From contig CAYWMD010000037.1 of NCBI GenBank assembly GCA_964458575.1, positions 1 through 63,391 of the forward strand: 63,391 nucleotides of DNA, written 5' to 3'. The position numbers were made by a program, and so were the translations under genes. Below are positions 1 to 8,528 of this stretch, in pieces. Position 1 is the stretch's first letter. Every line of letters begins with the position of its first letter. The notes beneath the pieces are model-generated. The model saw nothing but the letters and a program-made list of their open reading frames with translations. It did no database searches and was not told where the DNA came from. This DNA comes from CAYWMD01 sp964458575. Its GTDB lineage: Bacteria; Verrucomicrobiota; Verrucomicrobiia; Limisphaerales; JADLHS01.

Positions 1-35
1 GTGACCGGGTTCACTTTTCTGGTCCAGTCCATGAG

Positions 36-746
36 TTAGTCCTGGGACATGGTTGAGGTTATGTTTTCTTTGGTTCTTTGTCCATCCCCAGCGGAGTGAG
101 GGCGAAGCCCGAACGGAGCTGGGGATGGACAACTCCGCGCCGCAAAGGCCGACGGGCTCTCATAGCCCAACTGGCTGTGCGGCCTCACCTGATTATACTT
201 CTGCCGGAAGTCGCCTACCACCACTCTCGCTTCCGTCAGCGTCCACAGTTGTTCCCGGTTCAAACATTCGTCCCGGAATCGTCCGTGGAAACTTTCCACA
301 AAACCGTTCTGCCAGGGACTGCCCGGCTCAATGTAGATCGTCTTGATCCGATTCTCTGCCAGCCACCGCTGCACGATCTTGGCGATGAACTCCGACCCAT
401 TGTCGCTTCGCAGATATTCCGGCGCACCGTGTTGCTCCACGGCTTTTTGCAGCCAGTGCAGCACATCCTCCGACTTCAAGGCCCGCTCCGCCCACAACAC
501 ATGACACTCCCGCGTGTGTTCATCCAGGATGGTCAGCAGCCGCAGCGCGCCCCCGCGCACCGTTGCGTCCGCGATGAAGTCCCACGTCCACACATGATTC
601 CGATGCGTCGCACTCGTCGGCAATCCCGTCGAAACTCCACGCCGGACGAGCTTTCGTTTGGTGGGCGGCACACGTAATCCCTCCGCACGGCGCAGCCGTT
701 GGATATGCCGCTTGCCCACGCGCCAACCTTCCCGGCGCAGCAACAC
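36..746 (-). pseudogene. IS3-family transposase OrfB, 5'-truncated
   Basis: This encodes the catalytic half of an IS3-family DDE transposase (rve integrase core), which would cut and join element ends. The acidic triad is visible: Asp in WTWDFIAD, Asp in LRSDNGSEF and Glu in NGFVESFHGRF, followed by the family-typical C-terminal 'YNQVRPHSQLGYESPSAFA'. The first in-frame start is a GTG at 746, but the frame stays open upstream and reads GYRRIAVLLRREGW. IS3 OrfB proteins normally have 40-60 more residues before that motif, so the 5' end and OrfA are missing. The broken end meets another transposase remnant on the opposite strand at about 760-775. A 10-bp inverted repeat (82-91 with 119-128) lies inside the last codons. 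The sequence at 1-25 (GTGACCGGGTTCACTTTTCT onward) may be the element's terminal repeat, but its partner is outside the window or lost. Probably inactive. Confidence 0.8.
82..128. repeat. 10-bp perfect inverted repeat in transposase 3' end
   Basis: CCATCCCCAG (82-91) and CTGGGGATGG (119-128) are perfect reverse complements around a 27-base loop. They lie in the last codons of the truncated IS3 transposase. It could fold as a hairpin in the minus-strand transcript, but no T-run follows, so I do not call it a terminator. Confidence 0.55.
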
Positions 747-760
747 CGCAATCCGGCGAT

Positions 761-973
761 ACCCTGGACCTTCATCTGGCGCTCCAACTCCGACGCCGCG
801 TCAATGCCGACCACACCATCGACTTCCTCGGTCGCGCCTGGTCAATCGCCCCAACCGCAAAACAAACCGTCACCCTCATCCATCATCCGCAAAAACACTT
901 CTGGGTTCTGCCTCATCCGCCACAACCACCCGACTATCGCTGGCCCGAAATCCTCGCCAGTTACTCCCTCTAA
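761..973 (+). pseudogene. Transposase C-terminal remnant
   Basis: A plus-strand frame with no start codon reads LQLRRRVNADHTIDFLGRAW, then IHHPQKHFWVLPHPP and WPEILASYSL before TAA at 971-973. This looks like the C-terminal tail of a DDE (integrase-type) transposase: the RVNADHTIDFLG and HHP...FWVLPHPP style is one I associate with transposases in Verrucomicrobiota draft genomes. Only about 65-70 residues remain. Its left edge coincides with the broken 5' end of the IS3 gene on the other strand, so one element probably interrupted or deleted part of the other. The motif CCACTTTTGT occurs twice just downstream (about 977-1012), possibly remnants of the element's end. Family assignment is from memory of sequence style only. 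Confidence 0.5.
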
Positions 974-1301
974 ATCCCTCCACTTTTGTTCCGCCAACAA
1001 TTCCACTTTTGTACCGTCGCCGACAGATTAGAAGAATTTGCTTGCAATTTGCTGTGACTTTCTTACTCTTATCAACTGGAGACGAAGGCGGCTGCCGATC
1101 CTGCGGCGGTTGTTTTCGGCCACTGCTCTCGCCCCCGTTGGCATTCCTGCAACGCTCAAGGCTTTGCTTATGAATCGACGGTCGCTTCTTTGCGCGCCAG
1201 TCCTCGGACTGGTGCATCGAAAAAGTGTTGTCGCGCGACCCGCTTCCAAGTCCGAGCAATCCCCCCAACCGCGATGACCTGAACTCAAAGGAGACGCACA
1301 A
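974..1301. other. Intergenic region and leader of beta-helix gene
   Basis: No convincing gene is seen. The first 40 bases hold two copies of CCACTTTTGT that may belong to the transposase remnant. The last part is the leader of the next gene and ends in a good ribosome binding site (AAAGGAG, 8 bases before the ATG at 1302). I could not fix a promoter. Confidence 0.5.
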
Positions 1302-2939
1302 ATGAAAACACAAAACCCAACCAAAGCTTTCGGATTTACCCTTCGCGCCTTGAAGCCGGTCGTGATGGCTAACGTCATGGCTCTGCTTGCAGCCATTTCG
1401 ACTGTCCCTGCTGGAACCGTGCACTATGTGGATGGGAACAACTCATCACCTACCCCGCCCTACACCAACTGGGCCACCGCCGCCATCACCATCCAGCAGG
1501 CAGTGGACGTCTCCAAGGTCGGAGATTCGGTACTCGTGACCAACGGAGTGTATGCGGAGGGTGAAGGTCAGGCGATTGACAGTAACGGTAACTGGTCAGG
1601 ACCAACCCGCGTGGTAATCACCAACGCCATCTCCTTACGGAGCATTAACGGTCCGCAGTTCACTATCATCGATGGACAAGGAATGGTCCGATGTGCCTGG
1701 CTGACAGATGGCGCAAGCCTGTCCGGGTTCACCCTGACTAACGGAAGGGCCAGTTTTAGAGGAGGGGGAGTCTCGTGCGCATCCTCGAACGTGTTTCTCA
1801 CGAATTGTGTGATTGCTGGCAACTCGACTCCCTTAAACTTCGGCGGTGGAGCGTACGAAGGCACACTCTACAACTGCACGCTGGCCAGCAATTCGGCTTC
1901 ACGCTCGGGGGGCGGCGCGTTTGGCAGCACCCTCTACAACTGTCTTCTCACCGGGAATAGTGTTAGCGGCCAGTGGATTTCTCTGGGCCTCCCACCTGCT
2001 TACGCGTCCGGCACAGGCGGCGGAGCGGGTAATTGCACGCTGAACAACTGCGCGCTGACCGGCAATTCATCAACTGACTACGGCGGCGGGGCAGCTTCCA
2101 GCACGCTCCACAATTGCCTGTTGCGCGGAAACACGGCGCGTGGCGGTTGGCGTAAGAATGGCACCAAGCGCGTTTATGTGCCAGGCACAGGCAGCGGGGT
2201 GTACGGCAGTACTCTCTACAACTGTACGCTGACCGGCAATTCGGCCACTGACTACGGCGGCGGGGCCGATAGGAGCGCGCTTTACAACTGCATCGCCTAT
2301 TTCAACACGGCTTCAAGCGGTGCGAATTACTACACCAACAGTGCCCTGAACTATTGTTGCACCACGCCCCAACCCACCAACGGTTTCGGCAACATCACCA
2401 ACGCGCCGATGTTCGTGAATTACGCGGGCGGTAACCTGCGCCTGCAATCCAACTCCCCTTGCATCAACGCCGGCAACAACGCATACGTTACGAGCGCGAC
2501 CGACCTTGACGGAAATCCGCGCATCGTTGGCGGCACGGTGGACATCGGGGCTTACGAATTTCCAGGGGCTGGCTCGGCGATTTCCTACGCCTGGCTCCAG
2601 CAGTTTGGCCTGCCCACTGACGGTTCTGCGGATGCCGCAGACTTGGACGGTGACGGCCACACCACCTGGCAGGAATGGCGTTGCCAGACCTGTCCCACCA
2701 ACGCGATGTCGTCACTGCGTCTGCTCCCGGCAGCCCCTGCTGGCACAAACTTGACTGTAACTTGGCAGAGCGTTGCCCGGGTGAACTATTTCCTGGAACG
2801 GGCTACAAACCTGGCGTCCAACCCGAGCTTCAGACGTCTGGCCACCGGCCTACCCGGTCAGGCCGGCGCGACCACTTACACCGACACCAACGCCGCGTCC
2901 CTGACGCCGCTGTTCTACCGCGTCGGAGTGGTACCGTAA
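1302..2939 (+). CDS. Secreted parallel beta-helix (pectate-lyase-like) protein
   Basis: A 545-residue exported protein. The N-terminus has a hydrophobic signal segment ending near residue 38 (LLAAISTVPAG), followed by HYVDGNN and a 'TIQQAVD...GDSVLVTNGVYAEG' block typical of right-handed parallel beta-helix surface proteins. From about residue 150 to 350 the motif LYNCTLTGNSA...GGGA recurs, each copy likely one helix coil. The C-terminal part holds a calcium-loop-like ADLDGDGHTTWQEW (about 430-445) and a tail with YFLERATNL and FYRVGV, a form common at the ends of secreted proteins in Verrucomicrobiota. No catalytic residues of a defined polysaccharide lyase could be assigned; it may bind or cleave glycans or act as an adhesin. 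The start is supported by AAAGGAG upstream. Confidence 0.75.
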   Translation: MKTQNPTKAFGFTLRALKPVVMANVMALLAAISTVPAGTVHYVDGNNSSPTPPYTNWATAAITIQQAVDVSKVGDSVLVTNGVYAEGEGQAIDSNGNWSGPTRVVITNAISLRSINGPQFTIIDGQGMVRCAWLTDGASLSGFTLTNGRASFRGGGVSCASSNVFLTNCVIAGNSTPLNFGGGAYEGTLYNCTLASNSASRSGGGAFGSTLYNCLLTGNSVSGQWISLGLPPAYASGTGGGAGNCTLNNCALTGNSSTDYGGGAASSTLHNCLLRGNTARGGWRKNGTKRVYVPGTGSGVYGSTLYNCTLTGNSATDYGGGADRSALYNCIAYFNTASSGANYYTNSALNYCCTTPQPTNGFGNITNAPMFVNYAGGNLRLQSNSPCINAGNNAYVTSATDLDGNPRIVGGTVDIGAYEFPGAGSAISYAWLQQFGLPTDGSADAADLDGDGHTTWQEWRCQTCPTNAMSSLRLLPAAPAGTNLTVTWQSVARVNYFLERATNLASNPSFRRLATGLPGQAGATTYTDTNAASLTPLFYRVGVVP

Positions 2940-3357
2940 AAACTCATGACCACAAATGGGAAAGACCTGAAGACAATTTAGGGCCCGAAGCTTGACCGAC
3001 CGGCCATCAATGGATGACCTGCCGGCAGGGGAGGAGCGGGCTTCATAGACGAATGAATACGAATGAAGAAAACCGTGGGCCCAATCCGCCCGCACAAAAA
3101 AGAGAAAGGAAAAACTATGAAAACCAAAACAACCTGGCTGGCAGTGCTCGCCGTCGTCGCTGCCCCCGCGGCTCAAGTCAGCAGACTGCCAGTCTGCGCT
3201 ACCGTGGTTGTGGCGCCGGCCTCGCTGCGCTCGATCCGCGCCATCCGCAGTCAAAGATTTCCCGCAGAGTTTTGAAGCAAACCACCCGAAGAAATCGCCA
3301 TTACTACATGAAGGCATCTTGCTTCGGCAAGAAGCCGCAAACGAAAGAATCAAACCA
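2940..3357. other. Intergenic region with a possible broken leader ORF
   Basis: A short frame starts at 3117 with a good ribosome binding site (AAAGGAAAAACT before ATG) and begins like a signal peptide (MKTKTTWLAVLAVVAAPAA). It then runs into a small palindrome, GCAGACT-GCC-AGTCTGC, around 3180-3197 and ends at 3275 in sequence that does not look coding. It reads as the 5' stub of a secreted-protein gene overrun by repeat DNA. Nothing else is seen in this stretch. Confidence 0.4.
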
Positions 3358-4962
3358 ATGAAAACTCGCTTGAAAACCGAAGCTCGCACGCCGGCGCCAA
3401 GCAAAGTGCAAGACCGTCCGACCGCGAGTCCAGTCCTGGTAGCTACCATGATTCTGAGCCTGGGAATGTCCTCCAGCCAGGCTCAACCAGCGAACGATAT
3501 GTTCGCCAATCGCATTATCCTTACCGGCACGAATATCCTTACCACCGCCAGCAACGTCGGCGCGACGAAAGAACCCGGCGAGCCCCACCATGCCGGCAAT
3601 GCTGGCGGCGCTTCGGTCTGGTGGGAGTGGACCGCGCCGTCCAGTGACACGTTCACGATCAGCACTGCCGGAAGCAGCTTTGACACTCTGCTGGGCGTTT
3701 ACATCGGCTCCTCGGTGTCCGCCTTGACAGAGATTGCCAGCAACGATGACGACCCGAGCGCCGACTACGAGAGCAGGGTCATCTTTAGCGCTGTTTCCAA
3801 TCAGACCTACCAGATCGCCGTGGATGGCTACGATGGCGATTCAGGCAATGTGCAACTCCTGGTCAAGGTCGGCCCCCCGGAACTCAAAGCGTGGGGTGTT
3901 CACCTCCGCTACAACACCTATCATGGGCCAATAGTAAGTGAAGCTTACGTCCCCAGCGGATTGAGCAACGTAGTGGCCATTGCGGCGGGTGAGCTTCACA
4001 GTCTGGTTCTGACCGCCGAAGGCAAGGTGCTGGCCTACGGCTACTATTTGTATTTCTATTCCAGTCTCATGGGCGGACACGTCGTGTATCCGGCTTTCGT
4101 GCCTGTCGGGTTGAGCAACGTGGTTGCGATTGCGAGCGGAAATTGCCACAGTCTGGCGCTGACGGCCGAGGGTCGCGTGGTGGCGTGGGGCCGGGGTCGC
4201 CCGGGAGCAAGCCTTCCCCAGACGGATGTGCCCAGCAGCTTAAGCAACGTTGTGGCCATTGCCGCGGGAGTCGATGACAGCCTGGCGCTGACCGCCGAGG
4301 GCCGGGTGGTAGAATGGGGCAGCGGGACAAACGTCTTCGCCGGGTTGAGCAATGTGGTGGCGATTGCATCGGGCTTGGCGCTGACGGCCGAGGGCAGCGT
4401 GATGAGTCTGGGCAACGACCCTGAGCCCACGGGCGTAAGCAATGCGGTGGCGATCGCGGCAGGAGATTATCACTGCCTGGCCCTGACGGCCGAGGGCAGC
4501 GTGGTGGCGTGGGGCGACAACGAGTATGGTCAGACGGATGTGCCCGGCGGGTTAAGCAACGTGGTGGCCATCGCCGCGGGAGGCTATAACAGCCTGGCTC
4601 TGACGGCTGATGGCCATGTCGTGGCGTGGGGCGACAATGAATACGGCCAAACGAATGTGCCTGCTTGGTTGAACCATGTCGTAGCGATCGCTGCAGGAGG
4701 AGGTGATTACAGCGGTCACTGCCTGGCGCTGACGCGACATCCGACGTTTCCCGCCCCCGGCCTGGAATTTTCACGAGGGGCATCCGGTCTGGAATTGTGG
4801 GGTCACGGCGCGCCCGGGATTTCCTGCCAACTGCTGCGCGCGTCCGACTTGACTGGACCCTGGCTGCCAACCCAGCCCGTCACTTTCACCAACAGCGTCC
4901 AACTCCTGCGCGCCCCGAGCGACTCCCAACCCGCGCAGTTCTTCCGACTTCTACGCAAGTAA
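3358..4962 (+). CDS. Secreted RCC1-repeat beta-propeller protein
   Basis: A 534-residue exported protein. The start at 3358 is chosen because MKTRLKTEA leads directly into a hydrophobic segment and SSSQAQ cleavage region (about residues 26-43); the frame is open further upstream but has no better start. Residues 45-165 form a domain like the pre-peptidase/choice-of-anchor type (NDMFANRIILTG, then SVWWEWTAP, STAGSSFDTLLGVY and YQIAVDGYDG). Residues about 180-465 are RCC1-type propeller repeats, with LSNVVAIAAG followed by HSLALTAEGRVVAWGDNEYG repeated at least seven times. The final 60 residues are a sheet-rich tail ending in AQFFRLLRK. The role is unknown; such proteins are extracellular binding or adhesion proteins. 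Nearly identical repeats make this a place where assemblies collapse. Confidence 0.8.
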   Translation: MKTRLKTEARTPAPSKVQDRPTASPVLVATMILSLGMSSSQAQPANDMFANRIILTGTNILTTASNVGATKEPGEPHHAGNAGGASVWWEWTAPSSDTFTISTAGSSFDTLLGVYIGSSVSALTEIASNDDDPSADYESRVIFSAVSNQTYQIAVDGYDGDSGNVQLLVKVGPPELKAWGVHLRYNTYHGPIVSEAYVPSGLSNVVAIAAGELHSLVLTAEGKVLAYGYYLYFYSSLMGGHVVYPAFVPVGLSNVVAIASGNCHSLALTAEGRVVAWGRGRPGASLPQTDVPSSLSNVVAIAAGVDDSLALTAEGRVVEWGSGTNVFAGLSNVVAIASGLALTAEGSVMSLGNDPEPTGVSNAVAIAAGDYHCLALTAEGSVVAWGDNEYGQTDVPGGLSNVVAIAAGGYNSLALTADGHVVAWGDNEYGQTNVPAWLNHVVAIAAGGGDYSGHCLALTRHPTFPAPGLEFSRGASGLELWGHGAPGISCQLLRASDLTGPWLPTQPVTFTNSVQLLRAPSDSQPAQFFRLLRK

Positions 4963-5003
4963 CGAATGACGAATTCGAATCCGGCTGACGGGCTCTTCTT
5001 TGT

Positions 5004-5028
5004 CGTAAAGGGGTCAGTCCGCAGTATT
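5004..5028 (+). repeat. Left inverted repeat of RayT unit
   Basis: Starts CGTAAAGGGGTCAGTCC and continues GCAGTATT. Reverse complement of the right copy except at two positions after the shared 17 bases. Confidence 0.75.
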
Positions 5029-5062
5029 GCCACAAATTCGAACTGACGCTAAACACCGCGCC

Positions 5063-6028
5063 ATGCCGCGCGCCTTGCGCATCGAGTATCCCGGAGCGAT
5101 TTACCACGTCATGAATCGCGGTGATCGCCGCGAGCCGATCTTCCGCGACGATGCCGACCGCAAACGATTTCTGGCCACCCTCTGCGAGGCCTGCATCAAA
5201 ACCGATTGGCAGATTCACGCGTATTGTCTCATGGAAAATCATTTCCATCTGGTGCTCGAAACGCCCAATGCCAATCTCGTGGCCGGGATGCGCTGGTTCT
5301 TGAGCACCTACACGGCGCGGTTCAATCGCCGCCACAAACTCTTCGGCCACCTGTTCAGCGGACGTTACAAGGCCCTCATCGTGGACGGCAGCGGCAGCGG
5401 CTACTTGCGAACGGTCTGCGATTACGTCCACCTGAACCCCGCGCGGGCAAACCTGTTGCGCGCGGACCAAAAGCTTTCCGATTTCGCTTGGAGCAGTTGG
5501 GCCGGGTACGTGCGACCGGAACACCGTCCGGCGTGGTTGCGCGTCGACCGGTTGCTCGGCGAACTGGGCATTCCGCGGGACAGCGCAGCAGGTCGTCAAC
5601 AATTGGAAGAGCATCTGGAAACACGCCGGGCGCAAGCGGACGCCGATGCATTTAAAGCCATCCGCCGCGGCTGGTGTTTGGGCGATGAAACCTTCCGGAA
5701 GGAATTGTTGCACAACGTCGGCAAGCGCGCGACTGAAAGTCACCATGCGCACACGCGGCGGGAGACAGTGGAAGAGAAAGCGCAACGACTCTTGACCGGG
5801 GAATTGACGGCGCTAGGGTGGACGCAGGCAGAGTTGGCGCGGCGACCCAAAGGCGACGCGAGGAAAGTGCGGATCGCGCGGCGTTTGCGGGCGGAGACGG
5901 CCGTGACGTTGAAATGGATTGCGGAGCAATTGCACATGGGCACATGGACGCACGTGGCGAACCGACTGCAAAATGCGAAACGCGAAAATGAGCGGGAGAA
6001 CAACCAGTCGCAACTCGGGCTTGTGTAA
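5063..6028 (+). CDS. RayT/IS200-like Y1 transposase with C-terminal DNA-binding domain
   Basis: A 321-residue HUH single-strand DNA endonuclease of the REP-associated tyrosine transposase type. It starts MPRALRIEYPGAIYHVMNRG, the hallmark N-terminus. The HUH metal site is His60 and His62 in MENHFHLVLE. The Tyr-containing blocks STYTARFNRRHKLFGHLF and YVHLNPARA follow; I cannot say which tyrosine is the nucleophile. The last 90 residues (RRLRAETAVTLKWIAEQLHMG) form a DnaA-C-like helix-turn-helix seen on many of these proteins. The start at 5063 is preferred over upstream in-frame codons because the conserved domain begins there. It stands alone between inverted repeats and appears intact. It may mobilise its own ends or related palindromes elsewhere in the genome. 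Confidence 0.88.
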   Translation: MPRALRIEYPGAIYHVMNRGDRREPIFRDDADRKRFLATLCEACIKTDWQIHAYCLMENHFHLVLETPNANLVAGMRWFLSTYTARFNRRHKLFGHLFSGRYKALIVDGSGSGYLRTVCDYVHLNPARANLLRADQKLSDFAWSSWAGYVRPEHRPAWLRVDRLLGELGIPRDSAAGRQQLEEHLETRRAQADADAFKAIRRGWCLGDETFRKELLHNVGKRATESHHAHTRRETVEEKAQRLLTGELTALGWTQAELARRPKGDARKVRIARRLRAETAVTLKWIAEQLHMGTWTHVANRLQNAKRENERENNQSQLGLV

Positions 6029-6052
6029 ATACTCAGGACTGACCCCTTTACG
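6028..6052 (-). repeat. Right inverted repeat of RayT unit
   Basis: Reads AATACTCAGGACTGACCCCT onward on the plus strand. Its reverse complement matches the left copy at 23 of 25 positions. The transposase stop codon overlaps its first base. Confidence 0.75.
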
Positions 6053-6303
6053 GCACTGATCTTGTTTATTACCAGTTCAAGCGAAGTTCTGAGGCACTCG
6101 GCTATGGCAAAAGCGGGCTGAAGAAAACGAAAGCTTGGGTGTGGAAAGCGCTGAAGGATCTTGGTCTTCGCGGCGAGCATGTCGGTTTCGACAAGGTGCG
6201 ATATGCCGTACCGCCAGGCACGAGTATTCCACCGAGGATCCAGCGTTGGCTGGGCTCACGTGTACCCCCTGTTCGGATTGACGAGATTACCCACCTTGAC
6301 TAG
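6053..6303 (+). pseudogene. Orphan 3' gene fragment upstream of ankyrin gene
   Basis: Immediately after the RayT right repeat an open frame without a start codon runs to TAG at 6301-6303. It reads ...LVYYQFKRSSEALGYGKSG, then KKTKAWVWKALKDLGLRG, VRYAVPPGTSIPPRIQRWLG and RVPPVRIDEITHLD. The composition and continuous frame look like a real protein C-terminus of about 80 residues whose upstream part is missing. It stops 11 bases before the ankyrin-protein start, the tight spacing of a toxin/immunity pair. I do not recognise the domain. Inference: it is the C-terminal end of a larger secreted protein, possibly a polymorphic toxin, displaced by the RayT insertion or a deletion. Confidence 0.45.
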
Positions 6304-6314
6304 CATACTTCCGA

Positions 6315-7040
6315 ATGAAACGCAGCAATGCAGACGACGCGCGTGAGAAGGCTTTTCATCAGGCACTCAGCAGCGGTGATATTGCCAGAGTGTCGCAGTT
6401 CTTGGACGAAGGTTTTTCGGCTAACTACCAAAGTGAGAACATGCCGTCACCGATGGCCACAGCTATCAACAAAGACAATGTTGCTTTGGTCCAGTTGCTT
6501 CTCCAACGGGGTTACGAGATCAACCAACCCCTTGCGCAGTTGTCCCTCCGAACAGCCTTGATGCGAGCCCTTGAGGAAATGTCGCACCGGGGAGGCACAA
6601 GTGCTTCGCCCGTCTTTGAATCTCTCCTCACTGCTGGAGCCGATGTCAACGCCCGGGACAAGTACGGAGCAACACTGGCGCACTTGGTGGCCGCTGGCAA
6701 GAACGACAAAAGCGAACTCCTCGCGAGACTTTGCACGATGGGGCTACGTTTGGATGTGACAGACAATTTTGGGGAAACGCCCTTTACCCAGGCAAACCGA
6801 TACGGGAATCTCAAGTGCGCGGAGTTCTTGTTGCAGAAGGGCGCGGACGTGAACCAGCGAGGACGAGATAAAATGACATCGCTGATTATCGCCGGGCAGA
6901 AGGGGCTGCTGGAGGTATGCCAATGGCTGATTTCGAAAGGGGCTGACCTCCACGCGAAGGACAATTTCAATAAGACGGCACTGGACTGGGCCAGAGCGAA
7001 CAGACACCAAGCGGTGGTGGAACTGCTTGAGAAAACCTGA
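6315..7040 (+). CDS. Ankyrin-repeat protein
   Basis: A 241-residue cytosolic protein without a signal peptide, made of about six ankyrin repeats: VALVQLLLQRGYEIN, LLTAGADVNARDKYGATLAH, FLLQKGADVNQRGRDKMTSL and LISKGADLHAKDNFNKTALD are clear copies. Ankyrin proteins bind other proteins. The start at 6315 lies 11 bases after the end of the orphan fragment, so the two were probably co-transcribed. In polymorphic-toxin loci, ankyrin proteins often serve as immunity proteins (established for the class). Here that role is inference from position only. AT content is slightly higher than in the neighbours, compatible with acquisition. Confidence 0.75.
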   Translation: MKRSNADDAREKAFHQALSSGDIARVSQFLDEGFSANYQSENMPSPMATAINKDNVALVQLLLQRGYEINQPLAQLSLRTALMRALEEMSHRGGTSASPVFESLLTAGADVNARDKYGATLAHLVAAGKNDKSELLARLCTMGLRLDVTDNFGETPFTQANRYGNLKCAEFLLQKGADVNQRGRDKMTSLIIAGQKGLLEVCQWLISKGADLHAKDNFNKTALDWARANRHQAVVELLEKT

Positions 7041-7112
7041 GCCAGGCGCGAGCGGACTGAATGTCCACGTGATGGAACGCCGCAAACGAACCCCGAACCG
7101 ATCCGACACCAC

Positions 7113-7637
7113 ATGCAAGTCACACTGGATATTGTTGATTGGAACGAACTGGTGAAGTTCGGAACGCCCAAGGCCTTTCTCGATTATTTCCATGAGGAGG
7201 ACGACGATTCAGACTGGCTCGTGAGTTGTTACGATCTTGGATGGGACTCGGACAGTTTTCTGCAATACAATGAGGTTTCCGCGGCAATCGAAGGGATCCT
7301 CGATCATCTCCCGCCGGGCGAACGCCAACAAGTGGAGGCGGGCCTGCTCCCGCTCATTTCGCAAGAGAAACAAGTGGATGAGTTCAAAATGGGACCGGCA
7401 TCGGAGGGATGTTGGTGGATCAGTGCGTCGCCTGAAACCACCCGCAGCATCCACGAGAATTTGAGCCGGCTGGACCTCCACCGGTTGGGGCAGTTGGTGC
7501 AGGAGGTCCGCCCGCCAGACGCGGGAGAGCTGCCTGATCATGTGGACACCGACTGCATTCCCTTCATCGAACAGCACCGGCGGGTGGTCGCCGCTGCCGT
7601 GAAGCGCGGCTATGGTTTGCTGGGGCATTGCGGCTAA
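7113..7637 (+). CDS. Small acidic soluble protein, possible immunity-type
   Basis: A 174-residue protein beginning MQVTLDIVDWNELVKFGTPK. It has no signal peptide or membrane segment and is strongly acidic near the front (FHEEDDDSDW). Features include SCYDLGWDSDSFLQYNEV, a GCWWISASPETTRSIHENL block and a C-terminal KRGYGLLGHCG. I do not recognise the family. It follows the ankyrin gene by 72 bases in the same direction, after the orphan fragment. Single-domain acidic proteins of this size are common as immunity proteins at toxin loci, so that is one hypothesis. No catalytic motif is visible. Confidence 0.6.
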   Translation: MQVTLDIVDWNELVKFGTPKAFLDYFHEEDDDSDWLVSCYDLGWDSDSFLQYNEVSAAIEGILDHLPPGERQQVEAGLLPLISQEKQVDEFKMGPASEGCWWISASPETTRSIHENLSRLDLHRLGQLVQEVRPPDAGELPDHVDTDCIPFIEQHRRVVAAAVKRGYGLLGHCG

Positions 7638-7672
7638 CGAGTTGGCGGGAAACTATCCTCGGTCAGCGAAAG

Positions 7673-7743
7673 CAATTTTGCCAAACGAACCCATTTGCGA
7701 CAGGGCCAGGTCAAACCAGATCAAACCGGATGAACGCAAAGCG
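7673..7743 (+). repeat. Dispersed repeat, copy 1
   Basis: Begins CAATTTTGCCAAACGAACCC and shares the ordered blocks ATTTGCGAC, GTCAAACC, ATCAAACCGG and GACGCAAAG-like ending with the copy at 8529-8609. The first 28 bases are identical. Confidence 0.7.
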
Positions 7744-8528
7744 GTCAATCCAAAATCGGGCTCGGTCCGCGGTCAGCCGTAATTCTTCGTCCAGATCATC
7801 GTCTTTTTTCGTTGTCACCCACTTTTTTCTGGACTCGATTCCGCACGCTTGTAATCTTCACCCTGTTCGCGGCGTGGTACACGCAGTGGGCAACCAAAAC
7901 AGGCAAAACCAGAATCAACCAGAGTTTTATTTTGAACCAGGATCTTAATCTTACTCGTAATCGTAATCTTAATCTCCCGCGCCATGCCTGTGCCCGAGTG
8001 TGCATCGTTGACTGTTCATTGACATAGAATCGCTCGTTCCGCGCCCGAGCGGTTTGCTTGACCCGTGGAGTGCAGCGTTTACTCCACTGGGGATTGACCC
8101 GTGGCCTTCGAGCCGGCCTCGTTGCGCTATGCGCTATGCGCTCTCCGCTTGGCGCTCTGGCCGCAGCCCGTCGCGACCGGAAACCGGACGAAAAAGCGAA
8201 TCTGGTAAAGAAAAGGTAAAGAAACGGTAAAGTTTCCCGGGGGCGAAGTTTGAACCTGGGAAAAGCAGTTCAAACCACGAAACACACGAAATAACACCAA
8301 AAAACGCGGTGCCTCGTTGGAGCCATGTTCCCCTTGGTGGGTGAACAACTGCGGCGCGGCGTCAGAGCATGTTCGTTGCGCTCCTTTTGTGTGTTTCGTG
8401 TATTTCGTGGTTACTCAACTGCCGTTTGAAGGTCGAAAAATCAATTTGCGGTCACGTTTTGTCATCTTTTGTCATCTCTGGTCACTTGCCGGTGCGGTTG
8501 GCGGTGACTCGTTGCCGGTTCGGCAGGT

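Larger units (their letters stand above)
5004..6052 (+). mobile_element. RayT (Y1 transposase) unit bounded by 25-bp inverted repeats
   Basis: The left end CGTAAAGGGGTCAGTCC... (5004-5028) and right end ...GGACTGACCCCTTTACG (6028-6052) are inverted copies that match at 23 of 25 positions. They enclose a single Y1-type transposase gene whose stop codon TAA (6026-6028) touches the right repeat. This is the expected layout of a RayT/REPtron, where a single-strand transposase acts on flanking palindromic sequences. The left side lies 41 bases after the stop of the RCC1 gene; the right side abuts the 3' fragment of a disrupted gene. Confidence 0.75.

Noticed and set aside
658..1173. Long plus-strand frame over the transposase region read as a gene
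   Set aside because: It runs across both transposase remnants and their flanks, has proline/arginine-rich shadow composition and no ribosome binding site. Only the other frame ending at 973 has transposase-like sequence.
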